This document shows, piece by piece, positions 9,487-19,537 of a stretch of 63,079 nt of DNA. Location: contig WVZY01000069.1 of the NCBI GenBank assembly GCA_011772205.1, positions 1 to 63,079 of the forward strand. Reading direction: 5' to 3'. The first letter of the stretch is position 1; each line of letters begins with the position of its first letter. Both the position numbers and the translations under genes were made by a program. The stretch comes from Candidatus Latescibacterota bacterium (GTDB lineage Bacteria; Krumholzibacteriota; Krumholzibacteriia; WVZY01). The notes under the pieces are model-generated. The model ran no database searches. It had not been told where the DNA came from and was given only the letters and a program-made list of their open reading frames with translations.

Positions 9487-10125
9487 CTATATTCCCAAAT
9501 TCTCGTCTACTATTACTACTGTTATAACCGGCTTGTACTTGTTGTTGTCGTATTGTCTCTCGATAATGACCGTCTTATTACAGATCCTCCATGGCGATGT
9601 GCAATCACTGCATATCCCCGTTTCGCCGCATGGCGGCATCGGATCAAATCCTGGGTGGCGTTTGACATTCAACGGCGCGGCATAATTCCTGATCCTCTCC
9701 AACGCTGCTTCAAGATCACTCACAATCTTGTTAATCCCTATCACTATGATGACTTTGCTTGGACCAAAGAGCATGGCTGCAACACGGTTTCCATGTCCGT
9801 CCACATTTACGATTTTGCCGTCCAACGTCAACGCATTCGTGCCGGTTACAAACACGTCTGAAGTCAAAGCCCGCTTCTTACGCTTGACGTTTTCTTCGAC
9901 GCTGATTCCGGGACTCCACGGATTCAGAAACGTGTAGCTGCCTTCCTCCAGTGCATCTACGACTCCTATTTGCCGTAAGGTAAGCGAGTCCCCGAATCCA
10001 ACGACGCTGCCTTCGGGTATCAAGGACATGACTTCCTCGAGGGCCTCCCTCCTGTTTCTCACAAACACGGCCGGTATGTTGTTTTCGCCCAACCTCTCAA
10101 TCAAATTCTGGATATCCGGTTCCAT
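9487..10125 (-). CDS. LUD-domain protein (LutC/YkgG-like)
   Basis: This 212-residue cytoplasmic protein has the LUD fold: an N-terminal helix, GSVVGFGDSLTLRQIG (about 39-54), ALTSDVFVTGTNALTLDG and NVDGHGNRVAAMLFGP, then a C-terminal cysteine cluster CGETGICSDCTSPWRIC. Many stand-alone LUD proteins of this type have unknown function, and the Cys cluster may bind metal. No LutA or LutB partner is adjacent, so a role in lactate oxidation is not supported by context. The ATG follows AGGAGAGG. Confidence 0.85.
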   Translation of the reverse strand: MEPDIQNLIERLGENNIPAVFVRNRREALEEVMSLIPEGSVVGFGDSLTLRQIGVVDALEEGSYTFLNPWSPGISVEENVKRKKRALTSDVFVTGTNALTLDGKIVNVDGHGNRVAAMLFGPSKVIIVIGINKIVSDLEAALERIRNYAAPLNVKRHPGFDPMPPCGETGICSDCTSPWRICNKTVIIERQYDNNKYKPVITVVIVDENLGI

Positions 10126-10284
10126 TGTTGTTGATCCTCTCCTTGAGCCTGGAATGCAACTAACTCGGTGATCGGCGTGGTTACAATACTGTGCCTTCGC
10201 GGCAGGGGCGCTAGCGGCTCGATGCCCCCTGCAGAGATCCCTTGATATTAATTATCTTAGTCCAGAGAAGCTCATTTATCATAC

Positions 10285-10444
10285 CATGACGCGCTGTTAA
10301 AGCGGGAGGTCTTCTATACGCTCGTCGAAGCACAAATGCTCATCGAGCGGTCGCGCTGCGTGTACATCTTGGACACAGCCACTCAGCTCGCCGGGCTATC
10401 GGCCGCCGGCACTAATGGCGATCGAGAAGGCGACTGCAGCTTGA
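10285..10444 (+). pseudogene. IS3-family transposase C-terminal remnant
   Basis: Reading from about 10288, one frame gives LKREVFYTLVEAQMLIERSR, typical of the end of the IS3-family OrfB. A frame change near 10350-10380 leads to SSPGYRPPALMAIEKATAA and a stop at 10444, the usual transposase ending. Everything upstream is missing, so this is a short frameshifted relic. Confidence 0.65.
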
Positions 10445-10520
10445 AGGAGAAATTGAATCATGCATAGTATGAGAATAAGACTCGGTACCATTCGTGGGGG
10501 AGGTCACGCCGGACTGGAGC

Positions 10521-12257
10521 TCAGAATCCTCCCGGTCCCAACGTGCGTCTCAGGAATACTCCCTCTCCGACAGCCGGTAAGTCCGCAACGCGAAGTTCGG
10601 CTTCCTGCCAAACCAGGAAATAGAGCATAGGGTCGGAGACGTCGCGGTCGAAGTGAAAAGCAACTCGTATGGGACCGCGATCGTTCGCTGCCAGGATCTC
10701 GGCCCGCAGCAGGCCTCGGTCGATGACGGTGCCTGGTGCAAGCTGATTTTCTGGGTCCCGGTAGAGCTCCTCGAATACGCTGCGCAGCATCACCCCGCCC
10801 TCTGCTACTTCCAACTCTAATGTGCGTGGTCCTGTACGCCTTAGCCAGTGATCATGGGGAGCAATGGAAAGTGGCCGCCAACTTCTCGGGGCCGGGCCCT
10901 CGAGGTGGTCGATCATCAGGGGCAGGTACAAACTGACGACATGGTCGGGCGCAAAGATGAGGATGGTTTCTTTGCCTCCGGCGTCTGCCACAGCCGGTGA
11001 GGCGGCGAGCTCTAATGATTGCCGGCTGCTTTTGATCAGAAGCGTCTGGATGCCAATGGTGAGGATCGGCGCGAGCACTAGATGAACGATGGCAAGGAAG
11101 CCACCCACACCGATGAGCAGCCAACGCCGACGAGTTCGCCACGACCGATAGGCCTGCCCGAGCACCGTGGCGAGGGCAGCGGTGAGCCCGATTCCCGGTA
11201 TGAGCAACATCCTGTCCGAGGGAAACACGGCCGCGACCGGTATCAGCGAGAGCGCGCTGCCAATCAGCAACCAGCGCAGCCCCCGCCGGATGGACTCATC
11301 CAACTGAAGCCAGCACGAGCGGAGCATGCCCAGGAGACCAAGGATTGCTACGCAGCCTACGACAACCTGCGAGGAGCGGAGCGATGGGGCGGCGAACCAG
11401 AAATCGGCGCTGAAGCCCGCGATCCCACTGGCAAGGAGCGTAGGAATCCCCGTCACGACTGCCCCTAAGAAACCTGCGGGATCTTCTAAGGGATCGCGAT
11501 ATACGCCGGAACCCGAGCTATCGTAACCGAGGAGCAGGTAAACCACTGCGTAGGCAGCTCCCAAGATAACCATGGGCGCCAGGCGCACCAGACGTGAGCG
11601 GATGCCGGTCGCGGGCATGCTTAAGAACGCGTACGCGATGAAATAGGCGAGCACCGCGAGTCCCAGCTCGCTCCCGGCCATCCCGATCACGATGCCCAAC
11701 GGGGCCAGGAAGCGTCCGGCACGCCAGCCGTCTTCACACCAGCGAATCCATGTCCACAACCCGAACAGCATTGGAGCGACCGCCACGAGAGCATTGCGGT
11801 TGGCGATCCAGGCAACCGGCATCACGTGGATTTCATCGACCGCAAAGAGCAAGAACGCAAGTGTGCCGATCACACCCGGTAGCGCACGTCTGAAAATGAG
11901 TCCGCATGCGAGCAATGTGGCCGCCCACCAGGCAAGCGAGTGCAAATGGTAACCGAATGCGGTTTTCCCATGGAACGAGTGGTCGGCTCGGATCAGGAGA
12001 TCGGATAGCGGCCTGAATGTTTCGCCTCTCACACGCTCATCAATCCACCATGGATAGCCCCCTTGCCGGGCGATGACCCGAGTGGCCTCCTCGTCATTGA
12101 TGAAAAAAGTGAACAGGCTGCGGTCGGTGTTGTGCTCGGGGAACCGACCTTCGATCGCCCCCAGGTAGTAGAAATCATCGAGCATGAAATCGGCCCACAG
12201 CGAGGGGATGAACAGCAACAGGCCTACTATGAAGATGATTATGTGATGTTTCGGCAC
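10521..12257 (-). CDS. Multi-pass membrane protein, GT-C glycosyltransferase-like
   Basis: The 578-residue protein has about ten membrane segments. The first (about 5-20) is followed by an acidic loop (DFMLDDFYYL), a position where GT-C enzymes carry catalytic Asp residues. A long loop (about 45-95) holds FRPLSDLLIRAD. The last ~170 residues form a soluble domain. The layout suits a lipid-linked-sugar transferase or related envelope protein, but no family could be assigned with certainty. It starts at GTG after AAGGAG and lies 22 bp from the serine hydrolase-TPR gene on the same strand, so the two are probably cotranscribed. Confidence 0.7.
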   Translation of the reverse strand: MPKHHIIIFIVGLLLFIPSLWADFMLDDFYYLGAIEGRFPEHNTDRSLFTFFINDEEATRVIARQGGYPWWIDERVRGETFRPLSDLLIRADHSFHGKTAFGYHLHSLAWWAATLLACGLIFRRALPGVIGTLAFLLFAVDEIHVMPVAWIANRNALVAVAPMLFGLWTWIRWCEDGWRAGRFLAPLGIVIGMAGSELGLAVLAYFIAYAFLSMPATGIRSRLVRLAPMVILGAAYAVVYLLLGYDSSGSGVYRDPLEDPAGFLGAVVTGIPTLLASGIAGFSADFWFAAPSLRSSQVVVGCVAILGLLGMLRSCWLQLDESIRRGLRWLLIGSALSLIPVAAVFPSDRMLLIPGIGLTAALATVLGQAYRSWRTRRRWLLIGVGGFLAIVHLVLAPILTIGIQTLLIKSSRQSLELAASPAVADAGGKETILIFAPDHVVSLYLPLMIDHLEGPAPRSWRPLSIAPHDHWLRRTGPRTLELEVAEGGVMLRSVFEELYRDPENQLAPGTVIDRGLLRAEILAANDRGPIRVAFHFDRDVSDPMLYFLVWQEAELRVADLPAVGEGVFLRRTLGPGGF

Positions 12258-12279
12258 CTCTGATCTGGCTCCTTAAAGA

Positions 12280-13845
12280 TCACTGTTCCAGTTTCTCGAG
12301 CTGCTTCGGAATGCTTTCCCTGAGCCGTTGGTACCGCTCGTTTTCCTCGGGATACTGGTCGAGTGTCGCGAGCGCTTTTCGGTAGAACTCGACGGCTTTC
12401 TCCTTGTTCCCGCTCGTCATATACGCCTCCGCGAGGCTGTCGTAGACGTTCGCCGACGTCGGGTGGAACTCCACATTGAGCTGGAATACAGCGATGGCGA
12501 TTTCGTACTCCTGCGCCTGGAGCATATAGTACCCGACCCAGTTCAGGTTCCCCTCCGAGACATCGGGATCATCCGGAGAATCCTTTTTCAGCTTCCGGAA
12601 TGCGTCGAGCGCATCGTCGATAGACTCGTACTCCCGACCCATGTAATCTTTCCATTGATACTCGAACGCGATACTCTGCAACAATTCCACCATCAGCGCG
12701 CCTCCGTTGTCGGAGTTCGTCATGACGGCGGCGCCCTTTCCTCCATCAGTGCTCGCCACGAGACGGCACCTGAATCCCACATTGCCGCCGGAGTGCGAGA
12801 AGTAGACGGTGCCGTTTTGCCGCTGCACGGACATGCCGAGGCCCATGGGGCTTGGGGATTGAGGGGTCACCATGAGGCCGGCCGCTTCGGCCGTGAGTAT
12901 TTTGTTCGATTCACCTCGCAGCGACCTTTGTATCTCGATCGCGAAACGTGCGAGATCCGCCGGCGTCGTCCAGAGGCCGCAGCAGGTCGAGCCCGTGTCG
13001 AGGAACCAGTGCCCCCGCATCGGCGAGCCGTCACGGAGATGCCCTGAGGATGTTTTCGCGAGCAGCGCCTCCGGGAGCGGCTTTTGGAATGAGGAGTGAT
13101 TCATGTCGAGCGGCTCGAACACCAGTTCTTGCGCCAGCTCATGGAGCGGCTTGCCTGTTACGTCCTCGATGAGGAGCTGGAGCACAGTGTACCCACCGCC
13201 GGAATACCGGAACGTCGATCCCGGCACGACATCGACGCGGATGGGATCGTTATTGGACGGTTTCTTTCCATCCAGTACCTCGAGTATGTTCGGCACCGGC
13301 TCCCCCTCGGCGTAGCCGCGGAATCCCGATACGGTGAGGCCGGCGGTATGCGAGAGAATGCGGCGAATGGTGACCTTCTCATCGCGGGTGAACTCGTTTT
13401 CCGGCACCTTCCAGGAGCGGAGCTTTTCGTTGACATCACCGTCGAGATCGAGCACGCCCTTTTCGACAAAATGAAGGGCTATCATGGCGGCGATCGGCTT
13501 GCTGATCGACGCGGCCTGGAAGAGAGTTTCATCGGTCACCGGTGCCTTGGATGCGGCATCCGTGACTCCGTAGCTCTTCACCCATTCGATCTCGTAGTTG
13601 TCGAATACGGTGACGGCAAGCCCCGGCACGTTGAGTTGCTCCATTCGATCGCGGATATTCCAGACGGGACCGTCCTTGATCCGTATCGATGGGCCGAGGC
13701 CGTTCTCAATTCTCTCGATGCGCGAGGCGAGGCGCTCGTCGTCGCGCGCCTCCGTTGTGTTGGAGCCTCGTGCGCTACGGCCGGCCGCCGTGACGGCTCC
13801 GACCACGACGGCGAGAATGGTGACGAGAACGATCGTTCGTTTCAT
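12280..13845 (-). CDS. Serine hydrolase (beta-lactamase family) with C-terminal TPR
   Basis: About 521 residues: signal peptide, then a beta-lactamase-type domain with SISK (about 113-116), a YSGGGY Tyr motif and HSGG in YFSHSGGNVGF. A TPR tail follows (about 420-521; AIAVFQLNVEFHPTSANVYD, then SLAEAYMTSGNKEKAVEFYR). The tail is nearly the same module as in the protein at 14315-15844. The ATG at 13845 follows AGGAGGT and starts the signal peptide; a longer frame upstream lacks such a site. Probably periplasmic; substrate unknown. Confidence 0.88.
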   Translation of the reverse strand: MKRTIVLVTILAVVVGAVTAAGRSARGSNTTEARDDERLASRIERIENGLGPSIRIKDGPVWNIRDRMEQLNVPGLAVTVFDNYEIEWVKSYGVTDAASKAPVTDETLFQAASISKPIAAMIALHFVEKGVLDLDGDVNEKLRSWKVPENEFTRDEKVTIRRILSHTAGLTVSGFRGYAEGEPVPNILEVLDGKKPSNNDPIRVDVVPGSTFRYSGGGYTVLQLLIEDVTGKPLHELAQELVFEPLDMNHSSFQKPLPEALLAKTSSGHLRDGSPMRGHWFLDTGSTCCGLWTTPADLARFAIEIQRSLRGESNKILTAEAAGLMVTPQSPSPMGLGMSVQRQNGTVYFSHSGGNVGFRCRLVASTDGGKGAAVMTNSDNGGALMVELLQSIAFEYQWKDYMGREYESIDDALDAFRKLKKDSPDDPDVSEGNLNWVGYYMLQAQEYEIAIAVFQLNVEFHPTSANVYDSLAEAYMTSGNKEKAVEFYRKALATLDQYPEENERYQRLRESIPKQLEKLEQ

Positions 13846-14314
13846 GCGAGACCTCCTGATGGACGCTTGGCCGAGGATGATCGCTTCCGGCGCGCCTGTG
13901 GCGAAATTGCGCACGCAAGGAAAGGCCCTCCACCTGAATCCTTGCGTACATATCCTTACAACAGTTTCGCTTTGCCGGAGAGAGCTCAAGACATGAATGG
14001 AATGTGATCAATTCCGTATTCAAGAAACCCCGACCACTGTAGCAACCTTCGCACTTATATTTCGTAACTTTATATTATATTCAAATTCAATAAATTCAAT
14101 GGTAGACTTTTGCACACCATGCGTACTAACGAAGAAGCAGATTCAGAGAGGAGCAATCAGCTACTGTTAGAGAACATGGTTTATAAAAATTGGACAGCGC
14201 ATTGATTTTCAAGTTAGACTTTTACTCTTTGCCTTTTCGAACAGGGCAGATAATAGTGGATAAAAAATCATTGAGTTATGAAAACCGTATGAATTTAGAT
14301 TAGTTCAGGAGGTC
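13846..14314. other. Divergent intergenic region
   Basis: This separates two oppositely directed hydrolase-TPR genes. Positions about 14050-14105 and 14240-14300 are AT-rich and likely hold the promoters, but I cannot fix -35 and -10 boxes with confidence. Confidence 0.35.
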
Positions 14315-15844
14315 ATGATGACAAAGTACAAGATCAATTGTCTCATCGTATTCATATCGATCCTGTTCTTGCATTCCGGACAGAAGCCGTGTTTCGCACA
14401 AAAGGACGGTGACGACATCGTCATAGGTAAATACAGTATTATTCATTCTAGTATTCTGGACGAAGATAGGCTTCTCTATATCCACCTCCCCCGGGATTAC
14501 GAGGATACGCAGTTGAGTTATCCTGTTTTGTACCTTTTGTATGTGGACATATATAACTATTTCGCCGATGCTACCATTACCACTGAGAAGCTCGGCGGAA
14601 CCGGTGAGATTCCGCCCGTGATTATCATTGGTGTGGCCAACACAAACAGGTACAGGGATCTTCTGCCTGCAAAAATCCGCGGCCGCAACGAAGGCGGAGG
14701 AGCTGACAATTTTTTGCGGTTTTTCGAGGAAGAGTTGATTCCCCATATCGACAAATTTTACCGGACAAAGAATTTCCGGATGCTGGTTGGCCCCCAGGCA
14801 GGAGCCGTTTTCAGTCTGTATGCGCTCATCACCAAACCCGAGCTCTTCAATGCCGTCTTATCGGAAAATCCCTTCATGAATCCCGAAAATGCAGATTTTC
14901 TGTATCCGAGGGCCGAACAGTTTTTCAAGAACAAGGAATCATTGAAGAATTTTCTGTACATAAAATGTGAAAGGAATGAGCGACCCCAAAATCTGGAATT
15001 TGCGGAAAAGTTATCCAAGCTTCTTGAATCCGAAAAGCCTGAGGGTTTCCGTTTTAAAGCGGAATTCAAAGAACCATCCGGCTATTTCATACCCCCTATC
15101 CCCTTTGGCGAAGGACTGAGAATGCTGTTTGCCGAGCATAAACTGCCGGAAAACTTCCATACAAACAGCGTGAAAGACGTTATCAGTTATTATGAAGCGC
15201 TGTCCGAGGAATACGCCTTCGAAGTCGATGCCCCGTCGCATATGCTGACATTTGAAGGCGATAAGTTGAGCCAGCAGGGAAAAACAAAAGAAGCCATCGA
15301 GCTCTTTGAGTTCCAGCTGAGCCTGTACCCTAAATCATTAAATGCGCTCATGCGACTTGGCGAGATCTATAGAAGGATGGGCGAGCTCCAGAAAGCAAGG
15401 CAATACTACAAGACATTTCTGACTATTCGGGATACTGATGTGGCTATGATCCATAATAGGCTGAACATGGTGGAAAGAATGATCAGCAGCTCAGCGGCAT
15501 GCCGCATTGAACAGGAGATCAGGAAGAACGGTATCCAGGCCGGATTGAGAAAATACCAAATGATGCGATCCGATCCCAACAACGAGCTCTATTTTGATGA
15601 GAGCGAGTTCAATGCCATGGGATACAGGCTGATGGGAGCTGGAAAAACAGATGATGCCATAGAGATTTTCAAGCTGAACGTGAAACTATACCCCGAGTCA
15701 GCAAACGTGTATGATAGCCTCGCTGAAGCGTATATGAACAGCGGAGACACCGAAAACGCGATCATAAATTATCGGAAATCCCTCGAGCTCAATCCGGACA
15801 ACAACAATGCCAAAGAGATGCTGAAAAAGCTCAAGAAGAAATAA
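14315..15844 (+). CDS. Esterase-fold protein with TPR tail, catalytic residues apparently lost
   Basis: The 509-residue exported protein has a signal peptide (about 1-29). A putative esterase (Esterase D/IroE-like) alpha/beta-hydrolase domain follows (about 35-270), with RLLYIHLPRDYEDTQLSYP and FFEEELIPHIDKFYRT in the expected places. At the nucleophile elbow the usual GHSxGG reads GPQAGA, with Gln161 in the Ser position. The region normally supplying the catalytic His (HxSVPL) reads SGYFIPP. It is therefore probably a non-enzymatic binding protein. Residues 310-509 are TPRs. AGGAGG lies just before two in-frame ATGs; the second is equally likely. Confidence 0.85.
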   Translation: MMTKYKINCLIVFISILFLHSGQKPCFAQKDGDDIVIGKYSIIHSSILDEDRLLYIHLPRDYEDTQLSYPVLYLLYVDIYNYFADATITTEKLGGTGEIPPVIIIGVANTNRYRDLLPAKIRGRNEGGGADNFLRFFEEELIPHIDKFYRTKNFRMLVGPQAGAVFSLYALITKPELFNAVLSENPFMNPENADFLYPRAEQFFKNKESLKNFLYIKCERNERPQNLEFAEKLSKLLESEKPEGFRFKAEFKEPSGYFIPPIPFGEGLRMLFAEHKLPENFHTNSVKDVISYYEALSEEYAFEVDAPSHMLTFEGDKLSQQGKTKEAIELFEFQLSLYPKSLNALMRLGEIYRRMGELQKARQYYKTFLTIRDTDVAMIHNRLNMVERMISSSAACRIEQEIRKNGIQAGLRKYQMMRSDPNNELYFDESEFNAMGYRLMGAGKTDDAIEIFKLNVKLYPESANVYDSLAEAYMNSGDTENAIINYRKSLELNPDNNNAKEMLKKLKKK

Positions 15845-16153
15845 TTCTGGGTTATCAGTTTTGGAATGGCCTATGATTCCCGCCTCCTTCTTGACCAAAT
15901 GCACATGTACTGCCACGCGCTTTCCAACAGCACTGTGATGAAGTGCGGTTGAGAGTGGGACTCGACCTCACGAAGAAATCGTTGAGTCTGATTATAATAC
16001 TTGACCAGGAGATCCGTTTCGACTATCATTTTATTAGAAGGGATCCCATTTCTCACATTTAATACTTCACTCAATGATTAGCCTGCCAGCCGATCGAGGA
16101 AAGGGTTGATTTAGCGACCCGACCGCGGGGAAACGTGTCGAGGTGATCCAGCG
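15845..16153. other. Intergenic, no gene seen
   Basis: A minus-strand frame (15871-16074) begins with a VapC-like MIVETDLL but is too short and lacks the other PIN acids. Nothing else is recognised. Confidence 0.35.
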
Positions 16154-17158
16154 TTGAAGTACAATGTGTTGCTGCTTATCGCTTTGGTTGCTTTAGCCGG
16201 TTGTAGCTCTGATCCGGTGAAACCGAATCGTATAGATCAAGAGGATCCTATCGAAGAGGGCCTTATCGTTGATTTCCAGCTTACCGACGAAATCGGAAAT
16301 CCGACCACCGAGTTTCTCTTTGGTGAGGACATCTTCTTCAAGATCACCGTTGTCAACCAAACGGGAGAGGATCAACCCTGGAAGGGCGGGTATTACCAAG
16401 TGCCTATCGGATTTTGTGTAGTCGCTACTGAAACTGAGCCTAAAATCAATATGGGATCAACGTTCGACGGTAGCCAAATCACCTGCGAACCGGACTCGGG
16501 CATCTTTGAACAGGGTGACACCCTAGCTCATAATGCCTCGTGGTTTGAATATCCAGGACACATCGTTTTGCCGGCCGGTGAATATACGGCTTGTGTGGGT
16601 TTCAGCTTCCGGTTCGAGAACATCAATCTCGAAGTGAAACCCATCACCTTCACTATTATGCCATCCGATCCAAAGGACGAGCATATTTTCAGCATGTTCC
16701 GTATGCCGGCCATGGGATTCCTCCCTCCGGAGGGACGATTTTTATGGGCTCATGTTATCAGATCCGAATGTCTCGGTGCTGATCGGTACGTCCTTGTCGG
16801 CAACCGAGTAATCGAGTTGGGATTCGGAGTCCCTGGCTGCCCTCCGGAACGGCCCTGCCCGATAACGGTTCCTATCACGCCTCTGATCCTCGACGAATCT
16901 CAACAGCTCACTCTGCAGCAATTGATAGCCGAGTTTCCAACCGCGGATCCGGAAATAAACCATGCTTGCGATCCGAGCTACATTACTTTATACCTTCTCG
17001 GAAGTTTGATCCGACGCGTTGGCCCGTGCGTCTTTGGACCTCTTGAATACCGTGAGCACATGTACGATCTCGAAAACTTCATCGAATCCTTGATCCCGGA
17101 TGAGCCCGCCGGGCAAGGACTCGCAACGTTTCCATCGGCAACATTTCGGGCCCGCTAG
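16154..17158 (+). CDS. Lipoprotein with BsuPI-like Ig domain
   Basis: The 334-residue protein starts at TTG, chosen because GAGGTGAT lies just upstream and the frame then opens with a lipoprotein signal (LVALAGC, Cys 17). Residues about 35-165 resemble a BsuPI-type proteinase-inhibitor Ig fold (FQLTDEIGNPTTEFLFGE, ITVVNQTGEDQPW). The rest (about 170-334) is Cys- and Pro-containing and unrecognised. It is likely surface or periplasmic. The BsuPI similarity is a fold-level guess and does not prove inhibition. Confidence 0.7.
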   Translation: MKYNVLLLIALVALAGCSSDPVKPNRIDQEDPIEEGLIVDFQLTDEIGNPTTEFLFGEDIFFKITVVNQTGEDQPWKGGYYQVPIGFCVVATETEPKINMGSTFDGSQITCEPDSGIFEQGDTLAHNASWFEYPGHIVLPAGEYTACVGFSFRFENINLEVKPITFTIMPSDPKDEHIFSMFRMPAMGFLPPEGRFLWAHVIRSECLGADRYVLVGNRVIELGFGVPGCPPERPCPITVPITPLILDESQQLTLQQLIAEFPTADPEINHACDPSYITLYLLGSLIRRVGPCVFGPLEYREHMYDLENFIESLIPDEPAGQGLATFPSATFRAR

Positions 17159-17282
17159 ATATCTTCCCGAATGGGTTGCTTTGCGAACTTTTCTTATCAC
17201 ATCCAAATAGATTTAATAAAACAGACGAATTGGCTCCCCGGCGGATTATGAGGCACCGGCTCCTCGAACGCTCAATCGTCAC

Positions 17283-17500
17283 GGCGCTCGCTCTTCGCTT
17301 TTCTGACCCAGCGTGGAGCCGAATCGATTGTCTTCCGGAGAATGAGGTTCAGCTGTGCGACCTGGTGCTGGACATGGCGCATGTTTTACAGAAGTAACTC
17401 CGCCACGCTGACACCCCGCCTAACTCTCGGCTTCAGTTTTAAAGACATCAGCGCTTGAGCCAGGCATGTGACAAGCGGCCTTGTCGGCAGAAAGCTCCCG
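17283..17500 (-). pseudogene. DinB gene fragment from partial duplication
   Basis: 17283-17415 reads as the last ~44 codons of a DinB protein on the minus strand and matches 3750-3890 closely. It is joined directly to about 85 bp (17418-17500) matching 4308-4390, the flank beyond the other end of the intact gene. About 415 bp have therefore been deleted between the two blocks. This is a dead duplicate. Confidence 0.75.
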
Positions 17501-17565
17501 AGAGAACATCAAACCACCGTGAAAAACAGCCCCTCGACCTCGTAAGTAACGTCGTGAATCGCCTC

Positions 17566-19272
17566 TCAGCGCTCGCCGTTGAATTCTTCCTCACGGTGTT
17601 CACGGATGCCATCCATCTGCGCCGCTATCGTGTCCGACCGTACTTTGCACCGTTCGAGTATCCGGTGTGTCACTTCCACCGCCGCTTCAAGTTCGGCTGC
17701 AACTACCTCCGTGGCACCGGCGCGAATTACTCGCTCGATTTCGGCGGCGTAGAATACACGTGCGAATATGGGCAGCTCGGGCGCGAGACGCTTCGCTGCA
17801 CGAATCGCTCGAATGGTTGCATCGACATCGTTGATCACCAGTACCAGCTCACGGGCGTGTGCGGCGCCGAGTGATTCGAGTACCTCGGAGCTCGTCACGT
17901 CACCAAAATAGGCCGGTTCGGCACGCTCGAGCGCACCCCGAACATTCTCCGGATTGATGTCCACAATTATATAGGGAATTCCGCAATCCTCGAGCGAGCG
18001 AGCAAGCTCCCGCCCGTTAAGCCCATAACCGGCAATGATAACATGGCCCTGCATCGGACTGGCGTCCCGTGGCCGGTCGGCAGGAGTGCGTACTCCCAGC
18101 CGGCGTGTCAACACGGGGCTCCTGCCCATCCCCGCAGTTACGCTTGGACTAACCGTGATGATAAGCGGTGTGATCAGCATCGACACCACGATTGCCACGG
18201 CCAGGTTGTCCGTAAACGGTTGGGGAAGCGTCATCGCTCCCCGTCCAGCTGACAGAAGTACGAACGAAAACTCACCGACCTGTGCGAGTGCAAGACCGGC
18301 GAGCATGCTGACCCGAAGGGGCAGCTTCAACGCCAGACTGGCAAACGTGGCGAGCATCGCTTTACCGGACACGATCACGGCCAACAGGCCAAAGATTGGG
18401 AGCGCCTGCCCTGCAATCGAGCGCGGATCGAGCAGCATTCCAACCGAAACAAAAAACAGGCTGGCAAACATCTCACGAAACGGGATCAGATCCGAGAGTG
18501 CCTGGTGCCGGTACTCGCTGTCGGCAACCACGAGCCCAGCGAGAAATGCGCCGAGCGCAAGCGATACCCCTGCCGCGGAAACCAGCCAAGCCGTCCCGAT
18601 ACATATGAGGAACATCGAGAGAACGAAGACATCGCGCTGGCGGGTGTGTGCCACGAATGCGAGGAGACGCGGCGCAAGAAACCGCGCACCGATGAGGACC
18701 GCGACGAGAACCGCAGCGGACTTGAGAACGGCTATCGCCAAAGCGCCCGGCGGTGCGGCACCCGCAACCAGCGGCACCATCAGTATCATCGGGACGACGC
18801 AAAGATCCTGAAAAATGAGAATCCCCAGGGTGAGCCGGCCATGGGGCGCATCGATGTCCCCTCGCGTACGCAGCGCGCTCAACACCACAGCCGTGCTCGA
18901 TATCGCGATGACACAGCCGAAAAAGACAGCGGTGGAAAAGTAGAAACCTGATGCCCGCAAAATCGCGCCGACGACCGCGATGGTCGAAAAGACCTGCAGC
19001 GCCCCGCCGGCCAGGATCAAGCGCCACAATCGCCGCATTCGCTCGAGGGAGAGTTCGAGGCCGATCCCGAAGAGCAGCAGCGCGACCCCTACCTCGGCCA
19101 GTACCTCTACCTCGTGCACGTCGTCAACGATTCCAAGAACGTTCGGCCCGACAATAACACCGGCAATGATGAATCCCGCGATAGAGGGGACACCGACACG
19201 CCGCAGCGCAACGACCATGGCAACCGCGAGGGTGAATATCACCACGAGATCTTCGAGCAGCTCGTTTTCCAC
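17566..19272 (-). CDS. Kef-type CPA2 cation/proton antiporter with TrkA-N domain
   Basis: The 568-residue protein has a 12-13-segment sodium/hydrogen exchanger domain (about 1-385). It carries the CPA2 signatures GFIIAGVIVGPNVLG, GLELS, FQDLCVVP and LALAQVGEFSFVL. A cytosolic TrkA-N/RCK domain (about 410-530) has the dinucleotide motif GYGLNGRELA and an acidic residue at the end of the second strand (IIVDINP). It should exchange K+ or Na+ for H+ with nucleotide-dependent gating. The start is GTG with only a weak ribosome binding site. No KefF/KefG-type partner is adjacent. Confidence 0.92.
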   Translation of the reverse strand: MENELLEDLVVIFTLAVAMVVALRRVGVPSIAGFIIAGVIVGPNVLGIVDDVHEVEVLAEVGVALLLFGIGLELSLERMRRLWRLILAGGALQVFSTIAVVGAILRASGFYFSTAVFFGCVIAISSTAVVLSALRTRGDIDAPHGRLTLGILIFQDLCVVPMILMVPLVAGAAPPGALAIAVLKSAAVLVAVLIGARFLAPRLLAFVAHTRQRDVFVLSMFLICIGTAWLVSAAGVSLALGAFLAGLVVADSEYRHQALSDLIPFREMFASLFFVSVGMLLDPRSIAGQALPIFGLLAVIVSGKAMLATFASLALKLPLRVSMLAGLALAQVGEFSFVLLSAGRGAMTLPQPFTDNLAVAIVVSMLITPLIITVSPSVTAGMGRSPVLTRRLGVRTPADRPRDASPMQGHVIIAGYGLNGRELARSLEDCGIPYIIVDINPENVRGALERAEPAYFGDVTSSEVLESLGAAHARELVLVINDVDATIRAIRAAKRLAPELPIFARVFYAAEIERVIRAGATEVVAAELEAAVEVTHRILERCKVRSDTIAAQMDGIREHREEEFNGER

Positions 19273-19537
19273 ATGGCGAGTCTAGCTAACGAACCTCAGC
19301 CGGTAAACGATTTTCCTTTGCGAGTACACACATCCGGAGGTGACTCGCCGGTACCCAATGCGTCGCCGGATTGCGAGGAGCGGTCCAATCCGTTGCAACA
19401 TTATACTATCTATGCAAGTATTCTATATGTAGTGAGGCGGACAGCGCCAATAACATAGCGATCGCCGGGGTCCTTAAACTCGATGGGAGCGATCCGGATC
19501 CAGTAACGGGATCTATCGCTACGGCAGGAAAATCAAA

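Noticed and set aside
9487-10125. Lactate utilisation operon (LutABC)
   Set aside because: Only a LUD protein is present, with no LutA or LutB neighbour.
13096-14007. 303-codon plus-strand frame
   Set aside because: Shadow of the GC-rich serine hydrolase-TPR gene on the other strand; no recognisable motifs.
15871-16074. Possible VapC toxin (MIVETDLLVKYY)
   Set aside because: Only 67 codons, no further PIN-domain acids, no antitoxin gene, no convincing ribosome binding site.
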